A DNA stretch of 64,000 nt from Bacillota bacterium. GTDB lineage: Bacteria; Bacillota; Clostridia; Lachnospirales; Cellulosilyticaceae. The translations under genes and the position numbers were made by a program. Below the pieces are notes generated by a model that had not been told where the DNA came from, made no database searches, and saw only the letters and a program-made list of their open reading frames with translations. The stretch covers positions 43,585 through 107,584 of the forward strand of contig JAEWMQ010000058.1 in assembly GCA_023393125.1 (NCBI GenBank), in the 5' to 3' direction. Below, one piece after another: positions 8,477 through 16,793 of the stretch. Every line of letters starts with the position of its first letter. Positions within the stretch are counted from its first letter, which is position 1.

Positions 8477-9088
8477 TCACCTCATTTTCTGATATAAATC
8501 ACTCATATTTCTTTCTATCTCGCTTCTAGCTCGTTCTTTTCTTTCCTCAGTAAGTTCCATACCTATGCAATTTTTCTGAAATGAGAAGTAAATGATTGAA
8601 TAATATTCCTGTGCCAACACCCCTACTTGGTTTTCCTTTATATATCCTCGTTCTATCATCTGCCTAAATACTTTTTCTTGCTGCTCAAGAGGGAAAGTAA
8701 ATACCAACTTTTGATAAGTATCTGCAGCCTTTTGATCTGCCATCTGCTCAATAGTTAGCGTAGCAATCATCTTGTAAACATAGGGATTTAACAGATAGTT
8801 ATCTAGAATTCCCACTGCTACTTTGCACATAGCCTCATTTGATACCTCTTCTGCTCTAGAAAAAGCTGTATCAAACTGGTGCCTCATAGTTTCTATCAAT
8901 CCTTCTATTTTCTCTAGTAAAGCATCCATAATTGCCTGCTTATTAGCAAAATGATAGTAAATGCTACTTTCCCTAAAACCTAGTTCTTTACAAATATCAC
9001 GTATGGAAACCGCCCTATAACCATAACGTGAAAATAATTCTAATGCTATCTGTTCAATCTTTTCCTTTGTATTCTCCTTTTCAATCAT
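8477..9088 (-). CDS. TetR/AcrR-family transcriptional repressor
   Basis: 203 residues. Residues about 8-58 form the TetR helix-turn-helix (YGYRAVSIRDICKELG, then YYHFANKQAIMDAL), the rest is the ligand-binding/dimer domain. It is first in a two-gene operon with the hydrolase. Two near-identical palindromes cover its promoter, one in the -35/-10 spacer and one just downstream of the -10, so it very probably represses itself and the hydrolase. Confidence 0.93.
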   Translation of the reverse strand: MIEKENTKEKIEQIALELFSRYGYRAVSIRDICKELGFRESSIYYHFANKQAIMDALLEKIEGLIETMRHQFDTAFSRAEEVSNEAMCKVAVGILDNYLLNPYVYKMIATLTIEQMADQKAADTYQKLVFTFPLEQQEKVFRQMIERGYIKENQVGVLAQEYYSIIYFSFQKNCIGMELTEERKERARSEIERNMSDLYQKMR

Positions 9089-9102
9089 CTTATACTCCTT
9101 TA

Positions 9103-9150
9103 CTTAACAAGTGTTAAGTTTATATTACCTAACACTCGTTAAGTTGTCAA
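9103..9150 (-). promoter_or_regulatory. TetR operon promoter with two operators
   Basis: Minus-strand promoter TTGACA (9145-9150), 17 nt, TAATAT (9122-9127). Operator 1, CCTAAC-ACTC-GTTAAG (9128-9143), fills the spacer. Operator 2, CTTAAC-AAGT-GTTAAG (9103-9118), lies over the start of transcription. Binding to either would block RNA polymerase. Confidence 0.8.
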
Positions 9151-9153
9151 ACA

Positions 9154-9193
9154 ATAAAAAACTCCATGAATTTTATTACATGAAGTTTTTTAT
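9154..9193 (-). terminator. Intrinsic terminator of the two-component operon
   Basis: AAAAACTTCATG pairs with CATGGAGTTTTT, followed by T residues on the minus strand, 40 bp past the kinase stop codon. Confidence 0.8.
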
Positions 9194-9234
9194 TATTTCG
9201 GATAATAGTCATCAAATACATTGATTCTTATCTT

Positions 9235-10953
9235 TTATTTTCTGCACATAAATTCAAACCAAAATTTTACACCTAAATCTGTATTAGTGACTCCATAAGG
9301 CATTTTATGAAGTTCCAACACACTGCATACAATAGATAGTCCCAGACCCGTGCCCCTCTCACATCTTTCTTTTTCCATATCTCCTTTATAAAAAGCGTCC
9401 CAAATGAGGGCGAGTTGATCTTCTGGAATAGACTCCCCTTCATTTTCAATGGCTACTTTTCCTTTTTCGATTAAGATTTGAATTTTCCCACCCTTCGGTG
9501 TATGTAAAAGTGCATTGATTACTAAATTATTGATTACTTGCATCATTCTTTTATAGTCTGCTACAATCTGCCACTCCCCATCGGTAGTCAAAGTAACCGA
9601 TACAGCTTGATTTTCAAAGAGCCTTTCTTTGTTTTTTAAAACTTCTTGAATAAGGGTATTCAGAGAGAATGTCTCTTTTTTAAGTGTATAGGCTTTTGAT
9701 TCTAGCTTTGATAAGTCTAGCATTTCTAGTATAAGCTCATCCATCTTGGCTGTCTCATCTATGATTACTTCTAGATAATAATCTCTTTTCTCCTCTGAAA
9801 TATGTTCCTTTAAACCCTCACTATAAGTACGAATAATGCCTAAAGGTGTTTTAAGTTCATGCCCAATAGTGTCTGTAAGTTCTTTCCTGTTTTTTTCTAA
9901 TACTATCTGCTTTTCATAAACCGTCCATAGTCCCTTAGATAAAATTCCTACCAACAAGAGCACCATCATCAAGGAAAAACCATATATAGGCAACAAATCA
10001 TTTATGGCTGCTTCCCATGGATAGCCGACTGTATTAAGTACTAAATAGTAGTCTTTTTCCCCCATATTCCAATACTGTGTCATACTCATTTTTTCTATAT
10101 AAAAGTTACTTTCTGGAACCCATGCTGTAAGATGCTCTTTTGCTTCTTTCATATTTTCCTCAGTAAGTACTGGAGTACATGATTCGAATCTCCTTTGCGT
10201 CTTTTCATTCCTAGTTTTATTTATAAATAGATAACTATCACCTAATGTTAGAAGTCCTTCATTTAACATAGTTTCAGCTAAAAGCGTGCAGTTCCTTGAC
10301 TCATATTTTTCTAATCCTTCTACATTCTTCACGGTAAAAGTATACTCTTCTATAGATTCATTTCTTATCAATTTGGCCGTATTCTTACCCGTTTGCTCGA
10401 ATGTCTCTTTAAAAATTGTTATTTTTTCAGGAATAATCTCACCTTTCGCTTTATACCCTTCCACTTTCAAATTATATCTTATAGTACCACTTTCTTTTTG
10501 CATTAATTCACCTAAATAGGTAATCTGTTCAAAGCTCAAATACTTCTCCATATCCAACAAACTATAAGTTGATTGATTTTTCTCTTTACCTTGGTAGTTT
10601 TCTACGATAGTTTGTGAACAAGCTATAAAATTCCCAGTTCTAGCTACGCATTCCCCATTCTCTGTATAGAGTGCAGCTCTTATATAATTCTCCTTGGTAC
10701 AAAATGAATCTCTTGTGATTGTCCATAGATAGCTTAGAGGTGCATGTTCTTCTTCATCTATCTTACTAAATTCTGCGGAAAACTTCATCCATCTTTCTAG
10801 AGACGCTATAAAGTTACCCCTTCTGCTTTCACACTCATTTTTACTACTCTGATATTGTATAAGCGTGAATATACCCATGATTACTATATAAAAAGTAAAG
10901 AAGGCAGCAAATACTCTTACAAGCAGTTTCCGAAAACTCATCTTATTTTTCAT
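9235..10953 (-). CDS. Sensor histidine kinase
   Basis: Membrane sensor of 572 residues. TM1 is about 10-33, a large extracytoplasmic domain about 34-318 follows, TM2 is about 319-342, then HisKA with the phospho-acceptor in TIGHELKTPLG and a HATPase domain with N-box NLVINALLHT and G-box GTGLGLSI. The ATG is preceded by GGAGGTG. It overlaps the response regulator stop by 11 bp, so the pair is translationally coupled. The extracytoplasmic domain is not one I recognise; the ligand is unknown. It lies downstream of the ABC importer operon but a strong terminator separates them. Confidence 0.92.
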   Translation of the reverse strand: MKNKMSFRKLLVRVFAAFFTFYIVIMGIFTLIQYQSSKNECESRRGNFIASLERWMKFSAEFSKIDEEEHAPLSYLWTITRDSFCTKENYIRAALYTENGECVARTGNFIACSQTIVENYQGKEKNQSTYSLLDMEKYLSFEQITYLGELMQKESGTIRYNLKVEGYKAKGEIIPEKITIFKETFEQTGKNTAKLIRNESIEEYTFTVKNVEGLEKYESRNCTLLAETMLNEGLLTLGDSYLFINKTRNEKTQRRFESCTPVLTEENMKEAKEHLTAWVPESNFYIEKMSMTQYWNMGEKDYYLVLNTVGYPWEAAINDLLPIYGFSLMMVLLLVGILSKGLWTVYEKQIVLEKNRKELTDTIGHELKTPLGIIRTYSEGLKEHISEEKRDYYLEVIIDETAKMDELILEMLDLSKLESKAYTLKKETFSLNTLIQEVLKNKERLFENQAVSVTLTTDGEWQIVADYKRMMQVINNLVINALLHTPKGGKIQILIEKGKVAIENEGESIPEDQLALIWDAFYKGDMEKERCERGTGLGLSIVCSVLELHKMPYGVTNTDLGVKFWFEFMCRK

Positions 10954-11623
10954 TCGTTGCCACCTCCAGTTTGTAACCTACCTTCATAATTGTACGAATG
11001 GCCTTGCCACTTTTGCCTAAAGCTTTTCTAAGTTTCTTTACATGAGCATCTATCACTCTGTCATTGCCTTCAAAGTCATAGCCCCATAACCTTACGATAA
11101 GCTGGTCTCTTGTAATGACCTGATTTTTATTTCTCATAAAATAAACAAGCATCCTATACTCCATAGGAGCTAGCTTGATTTCTTCTCCTCCTACAGTCAC
11201 TTCTAGCCTCTTGCAATCTATGCAAATATCATTAACCTTCAGCTTGTTTTCAATAATAGTCCCTTTCGCCCTCTTGATAAGAGAAATAACTTTAGCGTAT
11301 AGCACCCCTAGAGAAAAAGGCTTTGTCACATAATCATCTGCCCCTAATTCATACCCATAGAGCTGATCTTCCTCATCAGACTTTGCTGTAATAAAAATAA
11401 TAGGTGTTTCATACTGACGACGCACCTCTTTACATACCTTAAAACCATCTATTCCTGGCATCATTACATCTAGTAAGATTAAATCAAAGACTTCTTTTTC
11501 TAAAATGCCCAGCGCTTCGCTCCCCTGATCCACGCAGATAACCTTACAGGCTTTAGCTTGAAAGTAATCACTTATTATCTCCTGCATTCTCTTTTCATCT
11601 TCTACTAGTAATATTTTATCCAT
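10943..11623 (-). CDS. OmpR/PhoB-type response regulator
   Basis: 226 residues: receiver domain 1-115 with phospho-acceptor Asp52 (LILLDVMMPG), acidic pair E8/D9 and the TAKSDE switch region, then a winged-helix Trans_reg_C domain (GYDFEGNDRVIDAHVKKLRK). ATG 11623 is chosen because GGGGGAGAG precedes it by 5 nt; the longer frame upstream has no ribosome binding site and an un-receiver-like sequence. It is co-transcribed with the kinase, its obvious partner. Targets unknown. Confidence 0.94.
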   Translation of the reverse strand: MDKILLVEDEKRMQEIISDYFQAKACKVICVDQGSEALGILEKEVFDLILLDVMMPGIDGFKVCKEVRRQYETPIIFITAKSDEEDQLYGYELGADDYVTKPFSLGVLYAKVISLIKRAKGTIIENKLKVNDICIDCKRLEVTVGGEEIKLAPMEYRMLVYFMRNKNQVITRDQLIVRLWGYDFEGNDRVIDAHVKKLRKALGKSGKAIRTIMKVGYKLEVATNEK

Positions 11624-11713
11624 TTCTCTCCCCCTTTTCCTTCTCATAATAGTAGCATAATCTGTCTTTTTTATGACCTTTTGTATAAAAATATATGATT
11701 TTAATATTAATTC

Positions 11714-11759
11714 AAAAAATCCCAAACCACATACCTTTAGTACGTGGTTTGGGATTTTT
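11714..11759. terminator. Strong terminator between ABC operon and two-component operon
   Basis: AAAATCCCAAACCAC pairs with GTGGTTTGGGATTTT; both strands have a T-run after the stem. On the minus strand it ends the importer operon. Confidence 0.9.
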
Positions 11760-11809
11760 GTTTCCTTATTCTCTCTTATGTATTAATATATATTCTTTTG
11801 CACTATATA

Positions 11810-12592
11810 CTATATAAAATATTCTATCGCCTTAGTTGAATTTCCAAAAAACTCTAGATATACTTTTTTACGTATTGCCATAAAATCATCGCTAGTTCTA
11901 TTTCTTGGCCTTGCCAAATCAACTGGAATGATTGTTTTAATTTCTCCTGGACGGTTTGACAAAACTACCACACGATCACCTAAGTAAATGGCTTCGTCAA
12001 TATCATGAGTAACAAGAATCATGGTTTTCTTTTCCGTCTCCCAGATTCTCAAAATTTCATTCTGCATGTTAATTCTAGTAAAAGCATCTAATGCTCCAAA
12101 CGGCTCATCTAAGAGTAAAATATCCGGTTTATTGATTAAAGCCCTGGCAATACTGACTCTTTGCTGCATACCGCCTGAAAGCTGCTTTGGCAAAGCCTTC
12201 TCAAATCCATTTAATTCCACCAATGAAATATATTCTCGTATTAGTTGCTTTCTATTTTCTTTACTCATTTTCTCATGAATACCAAATTCAATATTTCCTT
12301 CTACCGTAAGCCATGGAAATAATCTTGACTCCTGAAAAATTACACCAATGTCAACTGATGGTTTTTCTACTACTTTTCCTTCTATCTTAACGACGCCATC
12401 CGTGGCCTGATCTAGGCCTGACATTATTTTAAGTAAAGTGCTCTTTCCACAGCCACTAGCTCCAACAATACTAATAAACTCACCAGCTTGTATTTCCAAA
12501 TTAATATCTTGAAGCACTTCCAGATTTTCAGATTCCAGCTCGAACTTTTTTGTTACATGTTCTATTGCTATGCTATTTCCCTTTGTGCCCAT
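11810..12592 (-). CDS. ABC importer ATPase, SsuB/TauB/NrtD family
   Basis: Energises the adjacent permease. About 260 residues with Walker A GASGCGKST (about 44-52), Q-loop VIFQESRLFPW, signature LSGGMQQR, Walker B ILLLDEPFGALD and switch His in LVTHDIDEA. The FPWLTV and DEPFGALD forms are typical of the sulfonate/nitrate/taurine/thiamine-precursor importer subgroup. ATG 12592 is taken with AGGTG upstream; GTG 12604, abutting the permease stop, is the alternative. Last gene of the radical SAM operon. The substrate cannot be named from the ATPase. Confidence 0.92.
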   Translation of the reverse strand: MGTKGNSIAIEHVTKKFELESENLEVLQDINLEIQAGEFISIVGASGCGKSTLLKIMSGLDQATDGVVKIEGKVVEKPSVDIGVIFQESRLFPWLTVEGNIEFGIHEKMSKENRKQLIREYISLVELNGFEKALPKQLSGGMQQRVSIARALINKPDILLLDEPFGALDAFTRINMQNEILRIWETEKKTMILVTHDIDEAIYLGDRVVVLSNRPGEIKTIIPVDLARPRNRTSDDFMAIRKKVYLEFFGNSTKAIEYFI

Positions 12593-12604
12593 ATCATGCT
12601 TCAC

Positions 12605-13396
12605 CTACTTTTCATCTACAATATTCCATTTCAATATTTTTCTCTCTAATAGCAATAGTACTTGGTCAATTGCTAGGCCAATAAAACCAATTGCAAAAAC
12701 GCCTACAAGCATAACATCTGGCTGGGACATTTCTCTAGCATACATAATCAAATAGCCAATTCCTGTAGCAGCTGCAATCATTTCTGCTGCAACAACACAG
12801 GACCATGCTGCTCCCATTCCAAGCCTTACTCCTGTAAAAATAAATGGAATAGATGAAGGAATGACTATTTTCATCAGAACTTGCCCTTTATTTTTTTCTA
12901 ATACCTTACCCACTTCCAAGAGTTTTTTATCTGTATTTTGAATGCCTCTAATTGTATTTAATAAAACTGGCCAAAAACTTCCAACTGCAATTAATGTTAT
13001 TTTTGAACTTTCTCCTATCCCCATCCATAAAATAAGCATAGGTACCCACGCAATCAGAGGAATCGGGCGAAAAATGCCGATTATCACACTAAATAAATGC
13101 TCCATTTTTTTCGATAATCCAATGACAATTCCAAGCCCTAACCCTACTATGGTACCAATCGCAAATCCCTTTACCACTCTTTCTGCACTGACAATGATAT
13201 GCTTTTTTAGCTTACCCGTCTCTATCATGTATATGAAGGCATCATAAAGTCTTGAAGGAGATGGCAATATAGACTGATTGATTAGCCCATTTTCACATCC
13301 ATATTGCCAGATAAAAACAAGTGCAATAGGAAGAATCAGTGCCAAAACTGCAATAGATACTATTTTTTTTATTTGCTTTTTATTCAAGGATATCAT
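12605..13396 (-). CDS. ABC importer permease, SsuC/TauC family
   Basis: Membrane subunit of about 263 residues with six hydrophobic segments and the family BPD_transp_1 domain; the ATPase-contacting EAA-type loop reads KVLEKNKGQVLMKIVIPSS. I start at ATG 13396 (GATGAAAAG just upstream); a TTG 45 nt earlier is open but lacks a ribosome binding site. It lies between the lipoprotein binding protein and the ATPase, completing the importer. Confidence 0.92.
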   Translation of the reverse strand: MISLNKKQIKKIVSIAVLALILPIALVFIWQYGCENGLINQSILPSPSRLYDAFIYMIETGKLKKHIIVSAERVVKGFAIGTIVGLGLGIVIGLSKKMEHLFSVIIGIFRPIPLIAWVPMLILWMGIGESSKITLIAVGSFWPVLLNTIRGIQNTDKKLLEVGKVLEKNKGQVLMKIVIPSSIPFIFTGVRLGMGAAWSCVVAAEMIAAATGIGYLIMYAREMSQPDVMLVGVFAIGFIGLAIDQVLLLLERKILKWNIVDEK

Positions 13397-13516
13397 CTTT
13401 TCATCTATGCATATTACAATCAAATTTGTAATATAGCTCAAATAAATAATTCAATCCATTTGAGCTATTGCACGCTTCCTTTCTACTAGATTTTATTTCC
13501 AATCTTGGCTCTGTTT

Positions 13517-14533
13517 TTATTCTGTAATGCCTGCTTTTTGAAGATATGTCGTATCTATAATGTTTGTTACATCTACTTCTTTTCTAATGAGACCTTGTTC
13601 GTAAAGATAGCTTGCTGTTTCTTTAATAGAATCTATTTTCTTATCATCAAGGAATAAACTTCTATTAAATTTTGAAAAACTCGCTTCAAAGGCTGCTGGA
13701 TCTAGACTACTAGCCTCCCCTATAATCTTAAGCGCTTCATCCTGATGCTCATCTGCCCATACTGCCGCCTTATTAAACACCTTTAATAATCTAGCTGTAA
13801 TATCTGGATTTTCACCTAAAAACTTAGAACTGCCAGCGATTACATTGACATTGTATTTATAACCAGTACCATCTTGAATAAGCGTTGCAATACCTTCAGA
13901 TACACTATTGGTAATATAGGGTTCCCAAGTTACAGCTCCATCAATAGTACCTGCCTGCAGCGAAGCGTACATATCTGCAGGTGATAAGTTCAATAATTCT
14001 GCATCTGCTTCAGTTAAGTTTTGACTTACTAAAAATTTAAGTAATAGCTGATGCCCTACACTACCTACGGTATAACCAATTTTTTTACCTTTGATATCAG
14101 CAAGCGTTTTAATCCCTGATTTCGGTGTAGCAATTAATGCATTGCCAGCTTCTGTAGATGCATAAGAAGCAAGAATCTTAATATCTAATCCATTAGCAAT
14201 CCCCTGAATTGCCGGCTGATCACCAACAAAACAAAAGTCTACTTGCCCCGCAGTAAATGCTTCTATAATGGGGGGACCGGAAGCAAATACACTTAATTGT
14301 ACTTCCACATCATCTCCAAACTCTTCTTTAAAAAATCCTTGTTTATCCGCTATAATAGGCTGTGCATGACCTGGTTGATGAGCTACTCTTATGACTACTT
14401 TTTCCTTGCCTGCATCTGCCGTAGCATTTCCCGTAATGCTACTTTCTGCCTTCTTCTGGCATCCAGCAGTTAAGGCTATAACCATTGCCATAATTGCAAT
14501 AGTACTTATTCTTTTCCGTATTTTTTTATTCAT
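13517..14533 (-). CDS. ABC importer substrate-binding lipoprotein, SsuA/TauA/NMT1 family
   Basis: 338 residues with a lipoprotein signal peptide: basic start MNKKIRKR, hydrophobic core, lipobox LTAGC with Cys25. After it comes a type II periplasmic-binding fold (VAHQPGHAQPIIADKQGFF, LADIKGKKIGYTVGS, GAVTWEPY) typical of sulfonate, nitrate and pyrimidine-precursor binders. ATG 14533 follows GGAGGG by 6 nt. It would deliver its ligand to the neighbouring permease. The ligand may be a small sulfonate or a heterocycle; sequence alone does not settle it. Confidence 0.92.
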   Translation of the reverse strand: MNKKIRKRISTIAIMAMVIALTAGCQKKAESSITGNATADAGKEKVVIRVAHQPGHAQPIIADKQGFFKEEFGDDVEVQLSVFASGPPIIEAFTAGQVDFCFVGDQPAIQGIANGLDIKILASYASTEAGNALIATPKSGIKTLADIKGKKIGYTVGSVGHQLLLKFLVSQNLTEADAELLNLSPADMYASLQAGTIDGAVTWEPYITNSVSEGIATLIQDGTGYKYNVNVIAGSSKFLGENPDITARLLKVFNKAAVWADEHQDEALKIIGEASSLDPAAFEASFSKFNRSLFLDDKKIDSIKETASYLYEQGLIRKEVDVTNIIDTTYLQKAGITE

Positions 14534-14556
14534 GTGCGTCCCTCCATTTTTAAATT

Positions 14557-15039
14557 TCACACTTCATTTTCTGCTATCACTAATCTATCTAGATGCCTTA
14601 AGAGTGGATGAGCTTCCTCTTCTTCCAATCTTCTCTTTTCAAAGGAATTATTAATAAAATCAGTTGGTGCTATACGCCAAACCGTTGCTAAATCTATATC
14701 CCCTAATTTTTCTCGAAGAGCCACATACCGCTTTTCAAATTCCTTTCCAGATATAATAGCTCTTTCTACTTTTCCTTTAATTAAAAAGCTTTTTTTATCC
14801 TTACTAAGAAAATTAATGGTTACTAGTTTGTTAAACCACAAGTGATAGGTAAGATTTTTATTGGTCACAGATGTTTCAATAATCTCTAGAAATTCTAATT
14901 CTCCATTTTCTGTTACAGAAAATGAATCTTTATAAGTAACGTGTGGTATGCCATTTTTATCTATGGTAGCAATTGCTGCAATGGTATCTTCTAAGTGAAT
15001 TGTATCGATTATTTCCTGACTTAATTGAACTGATGTCAT
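14557..15039 (-). CDS. PNPOx-like (FMN-binding split barrel) protein
   Basis: 160 residues resembling pyridoxamine 5'-phosphate oxidase-like flavoproteins (DTIAAIATIDKNGIPHVTYKD is the first strand pair, SFLIKGKVERAII a later one). Such proteins bind FMN, F420 or heme and reduce or oxidise small substrates. ATG 15039 has AAGGAGGAG 8 nt upstream. It is 16 bp from the radical SAM gene and 23 bp from the binding-protein gene, so all are co-transcribed, suggesting it acts on the imported compound or its product (inference). Confidence 0.82.
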   Translation of the reverse strand: MTSVQLSQEIIDTIHLEDTIAAIATIDKNGIPHVTYKDSFSVTENGELEFLEIIETSVTNKNLTYHLWFNKLVTINFLSKDKKSFLIKGKVERAIISGKEFEKRYVALREKLGDIDLATVWRIAPTDFINNSFEKRRLEEEEAHPLLRHLDRLVIAENEV

Positions 15040-15055
15040 GCTTATCTCCTCCTTA

Positions 15056-16294
15056 TTATATTCTTGAAAGATCAGTGTCTGGATGGTTTCCACATCTTCT
15101 ATAATTGTCCATATCTATATTTAGCTGGTACTTTCTACGAATCTCATCTAGCCCTTTAGCAAATCTAACATAATACTCAAGAGAGGGATTTTTCTGATCA
15201 AAGAAAATAGAACCTGGTACGACATTCCATACACATCCCACCACACTCACACCATGTTTTGCGATTTCTTCTGCCTCTTTTAAGCAAATCTCAAGCGCCT
15301 CATCTTCTGACTTAAATCCTTTAGGCGTTGCCAATTCTACGCCTACAACAAGCCCAGTCGTAACATTTCCTGGTCCAAATATCTTAGCGGCTTTATACAA
15401 TCTCTCTTTCCACTCCTCATATCCTATTGCCGCCGATTTTCCTGGACAAATCCAATCGAACATCTCCTTGTTAAGTACTTCAATATCAGCTGTATATGTC
15501 ATTAGACCTGTTTGATCATAAATCTTCTGTAACTGCTTTTCATTAAATGCTGTTCCAATGAGCTGACTAGGAAATCTTTTGCCACCAAAATTCTTCCCTA
15601 TTCCCTGAAGAATTTCAATATAGAGATCTACCTCATCATCCAGTACCTCTTTTCCATTTAAAATAGTGCCGCCCGTGAGGAAGATACTTTCAAATCGCCC
15701 TGGTTGTTTTAAAGCCTCTGTCACTGTTTCCACAATATCACTTACTTCTAGAAGCTGCGGCTTATCACTTTTTTTATAAGCTGCTGCTATAGAGCAATAC
15801 TTGCATCCATGACTAGGCGTATCCCAGAACTGGCAATATTGATTTGGATTAATATCAATTCGCTGAGGACGTGCAGGTGCTATCTGCCACATAGGCTTAC
15901 CACTACTTGTATATTTGTTATAGTAATCTGGTTTTTCCAAATAGATGACTTCCTCAAGTACATCTCCATTATCCACAAGCACAATTTTATCATTTACAAC
16001 GTCAACTACTAATGGATCACGCCTTCCTTCTATAGGATTAACTCCTGTTAATACAGATGTGCCATCTCTTAAGATAAAGGCAAAGGGTGTTTGATCATTC
16101 TTTTCACCTGAAAAGCCTCGATGCTCTACTTGATGAATATTGAGATCTACTTTTTTCAAAGCTGCTTCAGTATAATAAACGCCACGCCTTTGAGCATCTG
16201 TTTTAATGATGACAAAAGGTGAAACTTCTGGATATTTTTGAATCACTTCTCTAATACTTAATTCTTTTTCTCGCCAATCCTTTTCTATTGCCAT
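15056..16294 (-). CDS. Radical SAM protein with CX9CX2C cluster motif
   Basis: 412 residues, first gene of the importer operon. The core TIM barrel is about 140-390. The [4Fe-4S] ligands read as Cys154, Cys164 and Cys167 (CQFWDTPSHGCKYC), a CX9CX2C spacing as in Elp3-type enzymes, not the common CX3CX2C. FLTGGT is the GGE-like SAM-contact strand. About 130 N-terminal residues form a separate domain. The product is unknown; context with a flavoprotein and an SsuABC-like importer suggests conversion of an imported small molecule. GTAGGAGGAAGAG precedes the ATG. Confidence 0.85.
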   Translation of the reverse strand: MAIEKDWREKELSIREVIQKYPEVSPFVIIKTDAQRRGVYYTEAALKKVDLNIHQVEHRGFSGEKNDQTPFAFILRDGTSVLTGVNPIEGRRDPLVVDVVNDKIVLVDNGDVLEEVIYLEKPDYYNKYTSSGKPMWQIAPARPQRIDINPNQYCQFWDTPSHGCKYCSIAAAYKKSDKPQLLEVSDIVETVTEALKQPGRFESIFLTGGTILNGKEVLDDEVDLYIEILQGIGKNFGGKRFPSQLIGTAFNEKQLQKIYDQTGLMTYTADIEVLNKEMFDWICPGKSAAIGYEEWKERLYKAAKIFGPGNVTTGLVVGVELATPKGFKSEDEALEICLKEAEEIAKHGVSVVGCVWNVVPGSIFFDQKNPSLEYYVRFAKGLDEIRRKYQLNIDMDNYRRCGNHPDTDLSRI

Positions 16295-16458
16295 TGCTCT
16301 CTTCCTCCTACTTTACTCATTTTTTAATTCCTTCACTCTTATAAAGCTACTCTTCAGGAAGTTGGATATCTATTCCTTTGAAATATCTCTCTTAATCTCC
16401 TTTCCTATTTCAAGCTTTTTGTTAATTACATATCAGTTATTGATTGTATATAAATGCC

Positions 16459-16530
16459 AAAAAACAAAAAGAGGCCTTAAACAATATCTGGACGCAAAAT
16501 CTGCATGCCTGATATCATTTAAAACCTCTA
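16459..16530 (-). promoter_or_regulatory. Leader hairpin/terminator, candidate attenuator or riboswitch expression platform
   Basis: On the minus strand AGAGGTTTTAAATGATATC pairs along 19 consecutive positions with GATATTGTTTAAGGCCTCT, including several G-U pairs, followed by TTTTTGTTTTTT. The apical part (GG, GCA / TGC, CC) pairs further. The G-U pairs mean only the minus-strand RNA folds this well. It lies about 50 nt after a predicted transcription start and about 165 nt before the radical SAM gene, while the upstream ATPase gene has its own terminator, so it belongs to the operon leader. Confidence 0.6.
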
Positions 16531-16585
16531 GTTTTTCTAGTCAGTTTTATATTCATTTAATATCTATATGAATTATATGTGTCGA

Positions 16586-16614
16586 AGTATAATTTATATT
16601 CCCTACTTTGTCAA
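16586..16614 (-). promoter_or_regulatory. Promoter of the radical SAM/ABC importer operon
   Basis: TTGACA (16609-16614), exactly 17 nt, TATACT (16586-16591) on the minus strand; transcription would begin near 16579, giving a leader of about 285 nt. Confidence 0.75.
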
Positions 16615-16646
16615 GTGGTTTAGTATGAATTATTCTAAATTTTAAC

Positions 16647-16695
16647 AAAAGAAGGCTAAAGCGAGATAACTTCATCTCTCCTTTAGCCTTCTTTT
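16647..16695. terminator. Terminator of the P-type ATPase gene
   Basis: AAAAGAAGGCTAAAG...GAGAT pairs with ATCTC...CTTTAGCCTTCTTTT; T-runs flank both sides. Confidence 0.85.
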
Positions 16696-16793
16696 ATTTG
16701 ACTCTTTTAATATGCTTCTACCACAGTATATGATTACATAACTATTCTAAAAGCCACTTTTTTATTCTTCTGAACTAAGCGCTGTAAGCTTTC

